Position numbers and translations under genes: made by a program
Notes under the pieces: model-generated
What the model was told of the DNA's origin: nothing
What the model saw: the letters and a program-made list of their open reading frames with translations, nothing else
The model's database searches: none
Shown here: positions 26,189 to 34,923 of the stretch, piece after piece
How the letters are laid out: every line of letters begins with the position of its first letter
How positions within the stretch are numbered: the stretch's first letter is position 1
Assembly (NCBI RefSeq): GCF_023277745.1
Contig: NZ_CP086322.1
Span: 1,240,001 to 1,304,000 of the forward strand
Direction of reading: 5' to 3'
DNA length: 64,000 nucleotides
From: Streptomyces halobius
Lineage (GTDB): Bacteria > Actinomycetota > Actinomycetes > Streptomycetales > Streptomycetaceae

Positions 26189-26822
26189 AGGCGTAATGCA
26201 TGAAGAGGTTGGCCAGCACAGGTGAAACCGCCGAGCCCTGGGGACTCCCGCGACCGCGGGCTTGCAGACTGCCGTCCGGCCGCTGGAGCGGGGCTTTGAG
26301 CCACCGCTCCACATACAGCAGGACCCACCGCAAGTCGGTGTGGTGCGCGACAGTCTTGAGGACAAAGTCATGATCAAGGTTGTCGAAGAACCCCCGGATG
26401 TCGAGATCGATCACCCAGTCCGTCTTCCAACACCTCTCCCGGCACACCGCAACCGCATCCAGTGCACTGCGACGGGGCCGGTAGCCATAGGAGTCCGGGT
26501 GGAACACCGGTTCCACCAAAGGCTCCAGCACCATGGCCACCGCCGTCTGTGCGATTCTGTCCGCGACCGTGGGCACACCGAGAACCCTGACTCCGCCTCC
26601 TGGCTTGTCGATCTCCACCATTTTGACCGGCGGCGGGAAATAGCAGCCCGACGAAAGACGATTCCACAGCTTGTAGAGGTTGCCTTTTAGGGCAGCCTCA
26701 AACTGCTCGATCGACTCACCGTCAACGCCCGCCGCTCCCTTGTTGGCCTTGACCCTCAAGTACGCCTCGAAAACAAGGTGTTTCGAGATCTCAAATGACT
26801 TCGGCCCGCTCGTCCGGCTCAT
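26189..26822 (-). pseudogene. intron 2 reverse transcriptase, N-terminal part (split by intron 3)
   Basis: From ATG 26822: EAYLRVKANKGAAGVDGESI, GVPTVADRIAQTAVAMVLEP, DSYGYRPRRSALDAV, DWVIDLDIRGFFDNLDHD, GSPQGSAVSPVLANLFMHYA, at which point intron 3 begins. The RT would be restored only if intron 3 splices. Confidence 0.82.
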
Positions 26823-26871
26823 CCCGGGAACTCCGGTTGACCGCCAAACAGACCCGGACGACCCGTCCCCT

Positions 26872-28302
26872 CAATGCCGTTGCTTGAAGGATGCAAGGGT
26901 CTCGGTGACGCAGCGGACTGGTGATCGTTGAGACGGGCGTGGCTCATCCATGGGTGGGATTGTCGGATCAGGTGCGGCTGGGTGCGTTGACGCGGTGGGT
27001 GACGCCTGAGCTGGTGGACGAGGTGGTGGCCGCGCAGGGGCGGCGCGACAAGAGAGTGGGGGCGCTGCCCGCTGGGCTCATGGTGCATTTCGTGCTCGGG
27101 CTGGCCCTGTTCCATCAGGACTCCTACGACGATGTCGCGGAGAACATGGTCAGCGCGATCCCGGAACTGGGCGGGACGATTCCCAACAAGTCGTCGTTCA
27201 CCCGGGCCCGCCAGCGGCTGGGACCGCAGGTCTTGGAGGTGGTGTTCCGCAGAGTGTCCGGGCCACTGGCCGCGGAGGGGCTCGCGGAATCGTTCTACCG
27301 GGGACTGCGGGTGGCCGCGGTGGATGGGTTCTATCTGGACGCCCCGGACACGGCGGCAAACCGGGCTGCGTTCGGCGGGCAAGTCACGGCGGACGGCAGC
27401 CCGCTGGCCTACCCGCAGGTCCGGGTGGTCGCTCTGTCCGAGGTCGGTACGCATGCGGTGCTCGACGCGCGGGTCGGCGGCCTGGTCGACAGCGAGCAGG
27501 GGCTGGCCGCGCCGCTGGCGGCCCGCGCCCGCGGCATACTCGTGATCATGGACCGAGGGTTCGTCGGGGTCAGCCTCTGGTCGGAGTTCACCGGCGCCGG
27601 CGCGCACCTGCTAATCCGGGCCAAGGCGAACAACGCGCGCACTCCCATCGAGCACCTACCCGATGGCACCTATCTCGCGAAGATCTGGAAGTGGGTAGGC
27701 AAGCGCCGGACCCACAGCGTGACCGTACGTGTCGTGGAGTACCAGGTCGACGGCGGGGAGACGATCCGGCTGCTGACCGACCTCCTCGACCCCGCCGAGG
27801 CCCCGGCCGACGAGCTCGCAGCCCTGTATCACGACAGGTGGGAGGCGGAACTGCTGAACCGCCAGCTCAAGACCTACCAGCGCGGCTCCCAGCAGATCCT
27901 GCGCTCCGCGGAACCGGACCTGGTACGCCAGGAAGTCTGGGCCCACCTGACCGTCCATCACTGCCTGTCCCGGCTCATCACCGAGATCGCCGGCCGACAC
28001 AAGATCGATCCGGACCGGATCTCGTTCGTCAAGGTTCTCAAGGCCGTGCGCCGCAGCGTCATCCAGAACACCACGAACACCCCAGCCAAACTCGGGAAGT
28101 TCCTGGCATCTCTCGCGTCCAAGCTACCGAAACTTGACATCGGCCCTCGACGCGACCGCGCGGCGGACCGGATCGTCAAACGCCTCAAACTCAAGTACGC
28201 CGACCCGCCCAAGGGCTGGACACGGCAACCGACCCGCCGCACCCCACCCAAGATCATCACCCTCCTCCCCAGACTCGTTTAGAGATTCAAGCAACGGCAT
28301 TG
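26872..28302. mobile_element. IS4-type element inserted within group II intron 2
   Basis: Perfect 17-bp terminal inverted repeats: caatgccgttgcttgaa at 26872-26888 and its complement at 28286-28302. It sits between the RT start and the 5' ribozyme domains of intron 2. No target duplication could be fixed because both flanks are C-rich. A 100-bp fragment of the same left end recurs at 30133-30232. Confidence 0.85.
26921..28282 (+). CDS. IS4-family transposase
   Basis: 453 residues from GTG 26921. N-terminal IS4 domain (TPELVDEVVAAQGRRDKRVG, then MVHFVLGLALFHQDSYDDVA), first Asp in VAAVDGFYLDAPDTA, second in LVIMDRGFVGVSLW, and the YHDRWEAELLNRQLKTY signature with the catalytic Glu. All three catalytic regions are intact. 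Its transcription runs opposite to the host intron. Confidence 0.88.
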   Translation: MIVETGVAHPWVGLSDQVRLGALTRWVTPELVDEVVAAQGRRDKRVGALPAGLMVHFVLGLALFHQDSYDDVAENMVSAIPELGGTIPNKSSFTRARQRLGPQVLEVVFRRVSGPLAAEGLAESFYRGLRVAAVDGFYLDAPDTAANRAAFGGQVTADGSPLAYPQVRVVALSEVGTHAVLDARVGGLVDSEQGLAAPLAARARGILVIMDRGFVGVSLWSEFTGAGAHLLIRAKANNARTPIEHLPDGTYLAKIWKWVGKRRTHSVTVRVVEYQVDGGETIRLLTDLLDPAEAPADELAALYHDRWEAELLNRQLKTYQRGSQQILRSAEPDLVRQEVWAHLTVHHCLSRLITEIAGRHKIDPDRISFVKVLKAVRRSVIQNTTNTPAKLGKFLASLASKLPKLDIGPRRDRAADRIVKRLKLKYADPPKGWTRQPTRRTPPKIITLLPRLV

Positions 28303-28793
28303 CCCCACCCCTTGCTCCACCCCCACTGCGATACGCAAAGGCTTCTCAGCTACTACGGGCGAGTCCGCCAGCGAACCCCGCGACGGTACTCAGCCTCTTG
28401 CGGTATTTGCCGCTTGAGGTTCTCCCTCTCGCCGCCCATCAACTCAGCGGCAGTATCGGGGCACGTCTTCACATGTTCCATACGAAAGCCCGGACCGGGA
28501 TCATGCTGCCTATGCGCCGGACACCACCTGGACAGTAAACGGGTATCCTCCAGGCTCATCCCGGGATCGTGGTGCTACCCCGGTTTTGATGCCGTCTAAA
28601 CTGTTTTCGACGCGTCAACGACAGAGGGCCAAAACCCATCGCTCATCTTCCCGGTCCCCACCTGACGCGATCTCGCCACGCCTTTTCCCACGACGTTCTC
28701 CACAACGGTCTTCAGCCAATGCAGATGTGTGCGGTTTGACGCCATCCCCCGCAGGACGACGCCGGAGGGCCAACCACCCTTCATCTCTCGCAC
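28303..28793 (-). ncRNA. 5' ribozyme portion (domains I-III) of intron 2, separated by the IS4
   Basis: No coding frame is credible in this stretch, and its position between the IS4 and the proposed GTGCG 5' end identifies it as the missing front of intron 2. Secondary structure was not modelled. Confidence 0.5.
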
Positions 28794-28916
28794 AGCACCG
28801 CATCAAGAAGCTCCTGGGGCTGCGACGAGGTCCGGCGCCTGGCCCAGCGGGAAAAGGTCTCACGCTCCGTCATCGGTCAGCACCAGCTCGGCCTTCGGCC
28901 GCCCCGTCCTCGCCAT
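28794..28916 (-). pseudogene. IS630 transposase, N-terminal exon with internal deletion and frameshift
   Basis: Starts at ATG 28916 with ARTGRPKAELVLTDD, a typical IS630 N-terminus, then a one-base shift before SRWARRRTSSQ. The sequence then jumps to PQELLDAVL, skipping roughly 120 codons, before meeting the intron. Confidence 0.6.
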
Positions 28917-28976
28917 CCAGCCATCATGCCGAACGCCACCGACTTACGCAGCGAATCTCCAACTCAGGACACTAGT

Positions 28977-29208
28977 ACTGCAACCGTGCTTGAGGTGACG
29001 AGGCGGCAGTCTGCTCGTTGGGCTGGGCATGGGTGGGGGGTGTTGATGCAGCCCGGTGGGCTGACCCGCTGGTAATTGATCGTGACCCTGTACTCCTGGA
29101 CCAGACGCCTGTGGATCACCCTGCCCTTGAGCAGGGTCTCCGACCTGAGCATCTCATCGATCAGCGCGGGGCGGAGGTGCTGCGGGGAGCAGAGGCCATG
29201 GCCAAAGC
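28977..29208 (-). pseudogene. IS21-type (IstA-like) transposase fragment
   Basis: The minus strand encodes DEMLRSETLLKGRVIHRRLV followed by QEYRVTINYQRV, which resembles the HTH region of IS21 IstA transposases. Only about 40 residues are readable. Assignment is tentative. Confidence 0.35.
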
Positions 29209-29421
29209 TTATGCGTCAACGACTCGATTCTGGAAACTGCCCAACAGGTTCTTTTCGACGTCCTTTACTGTCTTCAAGTTCTCTACCTTGTTCGTCACTT
29301 TGCTTACGTGGCCAAGAACCTCCCGTTCCTGCTCCTGCGCGGATGCGGTGGTGGTCGTGAGAACGAAGGGAATTGCGGCGAGTGCCGTCACGGCGATGGT
29401 GCGCTTGCACTGCTTGCTCAT
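29209..29421 (-). CDS. small secreted protein, 70 residues
   Basis: From ATG 29421 the product has a Sec signal (SKQCKRTIAVTALAAIPFVL) cleaved after ASA, then a charged, probably helical mature part (EVLGHVSKVTNKVENLKTVK to NRVVDA). Heptad-like spacing of V and L suggests an amphipathic helix. No family is recognised. It lies between IS debris and may be a survivor of the original locus. Confidence 0.55.
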   Translation of the reverse strand: MSKQCKRTIAVTALAAIPFVLTTTTASAQEQEREVLGHVSKVTNKVENLKTVKDVEKNLLGSFQNRVVDA

Positions 29422-29789
29422 GTCCGGTTTCAACGAGCCCGCGGGCAGCCCGGTACGGCCCGTCACCCGTCCGCGCAGTGCGGTCACTTCAATAGCCGGG
29501 CGGGCGTCGGTCACGACGCCCCCGGGGCACGTGACCAGCGCGCCCCCTTCTGGGAAGCGCGAGCAGGCGGGCTGGAGCTTACGGGTAGCGGCCGGCGGCC
29601 ATGGCAGGTTGGGGGTCGGTGAGGGTGAGGCCGCGGGGCGGGACTGCGCCCAGTTCATGACGATGCTCTGCGGCCAGTGGATCTTGCGGTGGCCTCAGGC
29701 TGGCCAGCCGACGGCGTACTTCGCCACCAACGGCGCGGCGGCATCCACGACCGGGGTCGGCCACGGCTGGGCCGACGCCCCAGCGGGGG
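29422..29789. other. unassigned sequence between remnants
   Basis: A minus-strand frame ending PRGLTLTDPQPAMAAGRYP could be the tail of an unknown gene, but nothing is recognisable. No repeats or RNA genes are seen. Confidence 0.3.
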
Positions 29790-30132
29790 ATGGACAACGT
29801 CGGCTTCATGCCGAACCCGCTGCCGTTCATCCCCGACTCCGCCTCGGACCGCTCCAGCAAGGTCGTGGCCAGCATCGGCCGGCTGCACGAGGAGAAGGGC
29901 ATAGACCTGCTCCTGGAGGCATGGGCGAAGGTCGCGCCGCAGCACCTAGACTGGACGCTGCGGATCTACGGCTCCGGTGAGGAGGCCGAGGCACTGCGCA
30001 AGCAGGCGGCCGAGCTGGAGGTGGCCGACTCGGTCGAGTGGCCGGGGAGCTGCGGGAGAGTGCCGTCTTCGCTGAGTTCGCGCGGTGAGGGCTTCCCGCT
30101 CGCTCCCATGGAGGCGATGGCCGCCGCCGCAT
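29790..30132 (+). pseudogene. group 1 (GT4-type) glycosyltransferase fragment
   Basis: Encodes VASIGRLHEEKGIDLLLEAW and WTLRIYGSGEEAEALRKQA, the donor-binding half of GT-B glycosyltransferases, then SSRGEGFPLAPMEAMA containing the E-x7-E-type motif, after a small internal deletion. The N-terminal domain is missing, and the 3' end is cut by an IS4 fragment at 30133. Confidence 0.7.
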
Positions 30133-30232
30133 CTGATCCGACAATCCCACCCATGGATGAGCCACGCCCGTCTCAACGATCACCAGTCCGCTGCGTCACC
30201 GAGACCCTTGCATCCTTCAAGCAACGGCATTG
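30133..30232 (-). mobile_element. 100-bp terminal fragment of the IS4 element
   Basis: Reverse complement of about 26872-26970, matching base for base by eye, including the terminal repeat. Only the outer end remains, as expected after an IS-mediated deletion. Confidence 0.8.
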
Positions 30233-30411
30233 CGGGGCCGGGTCGTCGCGGAGCCCTTCACCCGGGTGGCGAACACCCCGCACTCGGGGCAGGCCCGTGC
30301 CTGCTCATCGGCGGTGATCAGGTGCACCCGGCGGGTGCCGTCCTCCAGCCGCTCCACCCGCGCGACGGCCAGGCCGTCCAGGTCGAGCAGCGACGTCGTA
30401 TCGTTGTCCAA
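30233..30411 (-). pseudogene. ISL3-family transposase, N-terminal fragment
   Basis: From ATG 30411: DNDTTSLLDLDGLAVARVER, then ARACPECGVFATRVKGSATT, the zinc-finger front of ISL3 transposases (CPEC). Cut at 30233 by the IS4 fragment. The outer IS end extends to about 30470. Confidence 0.65.
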
Positions 30412-30559
30412 GCCCGTGGTTTCTGGGTGATCGTTCTGCGTCGAGAACAGAAATGATCACTCATGGCCACGGGCATCCTGCTGCCAGGGCGCCCCCCCCA
30501 CCACCCGTGATCCTCACGCAACGTGACAGCCAGTCAGTCCACTCGGGACGACACACCGC

Positions 30560-31041
30560 TCAAGTTCGAAGACCCCGTTTGACGTGTGCCCACACCGCCT
30601 CGACGGGGTTGAGGTCGGGCGCGTAGGCGGGCAGCAGGAACACCGTCAGCCACTCGCGCTGGGCGATCAACTCCCGTATGGCGTGAGAGACATGGGTGTT
30701 CAGCCGGTCCCACACCAGCACGATCGGCGCCTTGACCAGCTGGTGCACGCCGTCGATCAGCGCGACGAAGTCGCGTTCGCTCATGCTGCGGCGCTTGCCG
30801 GCTCCCGCCCGGTGGGTGCGCAGGCGGTGGCACAGCCGGGTGCGGGACCCGGGCCGCATCGCGATCAGCCCGGCCACCGACAGCCGCCCCGAGCGCCGCC
30901 CGCTGACCGTCACGACCGGGGTGACGCCACGCCGGCCCCACGTGCGTCCTCGGGGCGGCCGACGGGTGAAGCCTGCCTCGTCCTCGAAGCAGATGCAGCC
31001 GCCGCAGGCCGCCCGGGCTCTTCTACCTCCGCCCAGGTCGC
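30560..31041 (-). pseudogene. second IS630-type transposase, C-terminal part
   Basis: Contains VTVSGRRSGRLSVAGLIAMR, IVLVWDRLNTHVSHAIREL (second Asp) and FLLPAYAPDLNPVEAVWAHV (Glu), the canonical IS630 DDE core. A frameshift lies near 30930, before TEATWAEVEEPGRP. The N-terminal half is at 32466-32929, on the other side of an inserted IS110. Confidence 0.75.
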
Positions 31042-31045
31042 CTCC

Positions 31046-31248
31046 GTAAGTTGTTGGGCGGCCCGGGAGGGCCGGGTGTGGCCCAGGTTGCCTTGCCTGT
31101 AGTGGCTCGGAAGGAGTGGCCGCCCGGCTTTCCGGGGCGCCCTGGCTGCTGATTGAGATGTGCGCGCCTTGTGCGGTCGCTGATTACGGAGATGACAGCG
31201 GGGTGTTCCTCGGGCCGACAGCATGATGTTGGAGACGAGGAGGGGCGC
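31046..31248 (+). ncRNA. possible bridge-RNA region of the IS110 element
   Basis: IS110 transposases use a structured bridge RNA encoded in the non-coding end to pair with donor and target DNA. This left end is GC-rich with several inverted segments and is of suitable length. Assignment is by family knowledge; loops were not modelled. Confidence 0.35.
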
Positions 31249-32451
31249 GTGCGCAAGGAACGGGACCGGGTCTGGGCCGGCATCGACGCCGGCAAGGCTC
31301 ATCACTGGGCCGCAGTGGTCGACGAGACCGGAGCCACCTTGTGGTCGAAGAAGATCGACAACGACGAGTCTGCCATCCTGGCTGCGCTCGGCGAGATCCT
31401 GGCCCTGGCCGACGATGTCCACTGGGCGGTGGACATCTCCGGCACGGCCTCCGCGTTGCTGCTGGCCCTGCTCGCAGCTCACGGCCAGCGGGCCGTCTAC
31501 GTGCCCGGCCGCACGGTCAACCGGATGTCCGGCGCCTACCGGGGCGAGGCCAAGACGGACGCCCGCGACGCCTACGTCATCGCTGAGACCGCCCGCCACC
31601 GCAACGACTTCACCGCGATCGACGTGCCGGCCCAGCTGGCCGCCGACCTCGCTTTGCTCACCGCCCACCGCTCCGACCTGGTGGCCGATCGGGTAAGGAT
31701 GATCAATCGGCTGCGCGACGTGCTGACCGGCGTCTTCCCCGCGCTGGAGCGGGCTTTCGACTACTCGGCGCACAAGGGTGCGCTGGTGCTCCTGACCGGC
31801 TACCAGACTCCTGCCGCCATCCGGCGCCGCGGCCGGGCCCGGCTGACGGCCTGGCTAGCCAACCGCAGCGTCCGGAGTGCCGATACGGTCGCCGCCACCG
31901 CCCTGGAAGCCGCTCAGGCCCAGCAGACCGCGCTGCCCGGCGAGGACATCGCCGCCCAGATCGTCGCCGACTTGGCGGCGCAGATCCTGGCCTTGGACGA
32001 CCGGCTCAACCGGATCGACAAACAGATTCGCGAGACCTTCCGCAGTCACCCGCAGGCCGAGATCATCGAGTCCCTGCCCGGGATGGGGCCAATACTCGGA
32101 GCGGAGTTCGTCGTGGCGGCGGGCGATATGTCTGCCTACGCGGACGCCGGGCACCTGGCCTCGGCAGCCGGGCTCGTGCCCGTTCCCCGCGACTCCGGCC
32201 GACGGACCGGCAACCTTCACCGGCCCAAGCGCTACAGCCGTCGCCTACGCCGGGTGTTCTATCTGTCGGCGCAGACCAGCATCATCCGCGACGGCCCGAA
32301 CCGGGACTTCTACCTCAAGAAGCGCGGCGAGGGCTGCAAACACGTTCAAGCTGTCATCGCCCTCGCCCGACGCCGGGCCGGGGTGCTCTGGGCACTCCTG
32401 CGTGACGGACGGCTCTTCACCCCCGCCCCGCCGGTCGCGCAAGCGGCTTGA
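31249..32451 (+). CDS. IS110-family transposase (DEDD recombinase)
   Basis: 400 residues from GTG 31249 behind GAGGAGGGG. N-terminal RuvC-like DEDD domain: VWAGIDAGKAHHWAAVVDET (first Asp), WAVDISGTASALLLALLAA, and GEAKTDARDAYVIAETAR with the final Asp pair. The C-terminal Transposase_20 domain has IESLPGMGPILGAEFVVAAG and the conserved Ser region DAGHLASAAGLVPVPRDSG. Unbroken and probably active. Confidence 0.92.
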   Translation: MRKERDRVWAGIDAGKAHHWAAVVDETGATLWSKKIDNDESAILAALGEILALADDVHWAVDISGTASALLLALLAAHGQRAVYVPGRTVNRMSGAYRGEAKTDARDAYVIAETARHRNDFTAIDVPAQLAADLALLTAHRSDLVADRVRMINRLRDVLTGVFPALERAFDYSAHKGALVLLTGYQTPAAIRRRGRARLTAWLANRSVRSADTVAATALEAAQAQQTALPGEDIAAQIVADLAAQILALDDRLNRIDKQIRETFRSHPQAEIIESLPGMGPILGAEFVVAAGDMSAYADAGHLASAAGLVPVPRDSGRRTGNLHRPKRYSRRLRRVFYLSAQTSIIRDGPNRDFYLKKRGEGCKHVQAVIALARRRAGVLWALLRDGRLFTPAPPVAQAA

Positions 32452-32465
32452 CTTCGTCATTGAGA

Positions 32466-32929
32466 CTCCTTCCACAAGGTCACGGCCTGCTCGTCGCGCT
32501 CGGCCACCCGCCGTGCGGGCACCTGCGGGCTGAATCCGAGCCGGTGCATCAGCCTGGTGGCACCCGAGACGCTGTAGGAGACGTGGAACTTCCGCCCGAT
32601 CAGCGTGGCCACCCGCGCGGCCGTCCACACCTGGTCCTCCACCCAGCCATGCGCGGCCGGCCCTGCTCCAGGTACCCGGCCAGCTTCTCCAGACAGCGCG
32701 ACGACAGACGGCACCGCGACCCGCTCGGACCACGCGAGGCCAGGGCCTGCACACCGCCTTCCCGCCATATCCGGTACCACTGGTAGGCCGACTTCCGGCT
32801 CACCCGCAGCCGTTGCGCCACCTCCGGCGGCTTGACCCCCTCATCGAACAGCTCGGCCGCCTGCATGCGTACCGTCTCCCGGCGCTGACGTCCCGCAGCG
32901 GTGAGCCCGCCGCCATCCGCATACCTCAC
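32466..32929 (-). pseudogene. second IS630-type transposase, N-terminal part
   Basis: From ATG 32929, the HTH segment FDEGVKPPEVAQRLRVSRKS and AYQWYRIWREGGVQAL is read. A one-base shift near 32665 separates LEQG from AAHGWVEDQVWTAARVATLI. The segment then ends VTLWKE at the IS110 junction. Confidence 0.75.
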
Positions 32930-33069
32930 CCACCACGAAGTACAACCAACACCCCAGCCCCATCAGGGGAACCAGGAAAGATCACCCTGACGAGCCGAAG
33001 TCAGTAATATGCGGGTCTCACTGTCAAGGCCGCGAAACTCACTGGGGCGTCAAGATGTGGTGAGGCAAG

Positions 33070-33459
33070 ATGACGGCCGTGATCCACTACCCCTGCGTGT
33101 GCTGCGGCCATCTGACTCTGGGTGAGCCACTCGGATCCTTTGAGATCTGTTCGGTTTGCTTCTGGGAGGACGATCGCGTGCAGTTGCGCTGGCCTGACTG
33201 GGCTGGCGGAGCGAATCGGCCGTCGTTGATCGAGGCCCAGAAGAACTTCAAGGAGTTCGGGGCCTCCGAGGAACGATTCGTGACCAAGGTCCGGCCGCCT
33301 CGGGACGACGAGCCGCTGGACCAGAATTGGCGCCCCATCGACCGGGATCGGGACCACTTCGAACCTCGCGGCAGGCAGGAGGCGCCGTGGCCCGTCGACT
33401 GCACGGCCCTGTACTGGTGGCGCCATCGCGATACCGGATTCTGGCGCCGCGGCAGCTGA
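33070..33459 (+). CDS. CPCC-family cysteine-rich protein
   Basis: 129 residues with two zinc-binding pairs: YPCVCCGHLTL at residues about 8-18 and FEICSVCFWEDD at about 27-38, followed by NRPSLIEAQKNFKEFGASEE, the layout of CPCC proteins (Cys_rich_CPCC). These occur as stand-alone small proteins, some near toxin or mobile loci. Molecular function is unknown. It stands alone between an IS630 remnant and a convergent recombinase gene. Confidence 0.8.
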   Translation: MTAVIHYPCVCCGHLTLGEPLGSFEICSVCFWEDDRVQLRWPDWAGGANRPSLIEAQKNFKEFGASEERFVTKVRPPRDDEPLDQNWRPIDRDRDHFEPRGRQEAPWPVDCTALYWWRHRDTGFWRRGS

Positions 33460-33464
33460 GGCGG

Positions 33465-34736
33465 TCAGCTGGCTTGCTCGTCAAGGCGGGTCAGTAGCCC
33501 GTCGAAGATCTGCTCGCGTGCGACCTGGCCCTTGGCCGCCGCGTCGTCCCGCTGACGCTCTAGGGTCGGGCGGAACTCGATCGTGGTGACGAAGAACGTG
33601 CATGATTCGCAGATCGACTCGAAGTGGCAGTCCATCTCGACCGGGCGAGCGCAGTAGCCGTTGCCGAGCATCCGACGGTGCATTTCCCGGCGGAGCTTGC
33701 CCATCTCCGAACCCTCGGCGTCGGCCGGCAGCTGACGCGGAGCGTCGTAGAGGGCCTCGACCTTCTCCGAGACGGCGAAGTACTCGTCCGCGACAGTCCG
33801 GTCGGCGATCCGCGCGTAAACACGCGTCATGGACAACGATCGGTGACCGAGCAGTGCGGCGATGGCCTCCAGGGACATGCCCCGGTTGATCGCCTGGGTG
33901 GCCAGAGTATGTCTGAGCTGGTGCGGGGTGACCCGGCCGAGACCGGCCCGCTCTGCGGCCCTGCGGACGGCCGTCTCGATGCGAGATGCATTGACCGGAC
34001 GGCCGTGATCGGTGAACAGCAGGTTCGAACGCAGGCCCTCGGGCCGATGCAGCAGCCAGTCATCCAGCAGCGTCTTCAGCTGTGGATGCAAGGGGACGTA
34101 GCGGTCGGTGTGCATCATGCCGACCGGGACGCGAAGCCAGTAGGCGGAGCCGATCTGCACCACCGCGTCGACGGTGAGGCCGAGCATTTCGCTGCGGCGC
34201 ATCCCGGTGCGAGCGAGGATCTCGATCGTCAGCCGGGCGAACGGATCAGTGTCCTGGCGGGCGGCGGCCAGCAACTTGGCGGCTGCGGCGTCGTCGAGGA
34301 ATCGGGGCAGCGGCTCGTCCGCGATCGGGAAGTCGCTGTCGAATACCAGCTGGCGGGGCGGCCGGTCGGCGGCGTCCCACTCGTCCAGGCGGCGGAAGAA
34401 GCCGCGCAGTTTGCTCAGCCGGTCGCGGACGGTGTGCCGGTGCAGCGGACCGCCGCGAGCGGCCAGCCGCTCCAGCAGCCATTGCCGATAGCGTTCGACG
34501 TGCCGGCGCTTGAGCTGGGCGACACACGTCACCGCCGCGTCTTCGACGGCCACCAGCAGGGCGAACTCCCGCAGCGTCAGCTCGGCGTTCTTCACCGTGC
34601 CCGGCCGCAGCGTCCCCGCGATCTGCTCCAGGTAGTGCTGCATCGTGGATGCCATTGTGGGTGCGACACGTGACCACTCGGCGGCGCGGATGTCGGCTCG
34701 ATCCGGGTGACGTCGGCGCGGGAGCTGGTCGGACAA
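33465..34736 (-). CDS. tyrosine recombinase/site-specific integrase
   Basis: 423 residues. An N-terminal SAM-like core-binding domain (LEQIAGTLRPGTVKNAELTL) precedes the catalytic domain: Arg in ILARTGMRRSEMLGLT, H-x-x-R as TPHQLRHTLATQ, GHRS as LLGHRSLSMT, and the nucleophile Tyr in RVYARIADRTV. The C-terminus carries CARPVEMDCHFESICESC, a Cys-rich zinc-like module typical of the TnpA-type recombinases of Tn554-like or three-integrase units. Partner integrases are not visible. No attachment repeats are identified beside it. Confidence 0.88.
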   Translation of the reverse strand: MSDQLPRRRHPDRADIRAAEWSRVAPTMASTMQHYLEQIAGTLRPGTVKNAELTLREFALLVAVEDAAVTCVAQLKRRHVERYRQWLLERLAARGGPLHRHTVRDRLSKLRGFFRRLDEWDAADRPPRQLVFDSDFPIADEPLPRFLDDAAAAKLLAAARQDTDPFARLTIEILARTGMRRSEMLGLTVDAVVQIGSAYWLRVPVGMMHTDRYVPLHPQLKTLLDDWLLHRPEGLRSNLLFTDHGRPVNASRIETAVRRAAERAGLGRVTPHQLRHTLATQAINRGMSLEAIAALLGHRSLSMTRVYARIADRTVADEYFAVSEKVEALYDAPRQLPADAEGSEMGKLRREMHRRMLGNGYCARPVEMDCHFESICESCTFFVTTIEFRPTLERQRDDAAAKGQVAREQIFDGLLTRLDEQAS

Positions 34737-34923
34737 CTCGCAGTGGAAGTGGGATCGAATCCATGATCGAGAGTGTTCGTGCCTGCCGGGTGGTGCTGTT
34801 CTTGCAGGTCAGCGCCACCCGGCCTGATGCTGAGTCCGGCGTCCGACACCTCGTGTTCCACCGTCCGCTCACGCATCGCTCACGCATGACAGACGGCTGA
34901 CCAGGCATATGACGCGCGGTGGC

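Larger units (their letters stand above)
23433..28793 (-). mobile_element. group II intron 2, interrupted by intron 3 and by an IS4 element
   Basis: The 3' end is AC at 23433 beside the IS630 exon; the proposed 5' end is GTGCGAGAG at 28793. Without the nested intron (2048 bp) and IS4 (about 1431 bp) the intron would be about 1.88 kb, a normal length. Domain V is at 23472-23505. Joining the outer exons would read through in frame (DAVLQALDRS). The 5' boundary is less certain than the 3' boundary because the flanking exon is deleted. Confidence 0.7.
20294..28971. mobile_element. IS630-like element expanded by two group II introns, a nested third intron and an IS4 element
   Basis: The ends carry CTAGTGT with an AGAAATTC/GAGATTC inner motif on each side (20290 and 28975). 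Subtracting the inserted elements leaves about 760 bases of IS630-like sequence in three exonic pieces: start at 28916, middle at 23093-23432, end at 20319-20534. The N-terminal exon also has an internal deletion and a frameshift, so the transposase is dead even if all introns splice. Confidence 0.75.
31046..32465. mobile_element. IS110-family element inserted in an IS630-type transposase
   Basis: The IS630 reading (VTLWKE / ATWAEVEE) is rejoined when about 31046-32465 is removed. CTCC occurs at both junctions (31042-31045 and 32466-32469). There are no long inverted repeats, as expected for IS110. It contains a 400-residue transposase and a 203-base non-coding left end. Confidence 0.75.

Noticed and set aside
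29827..30183. Minus-strand frame starting with the IS4 N-terminus and continuing antisense to the glycosyltransferase
   Set aside because: Only the first about 17 codons belong to the IS4 fragment; the remainder is antisense of another gene remnant.
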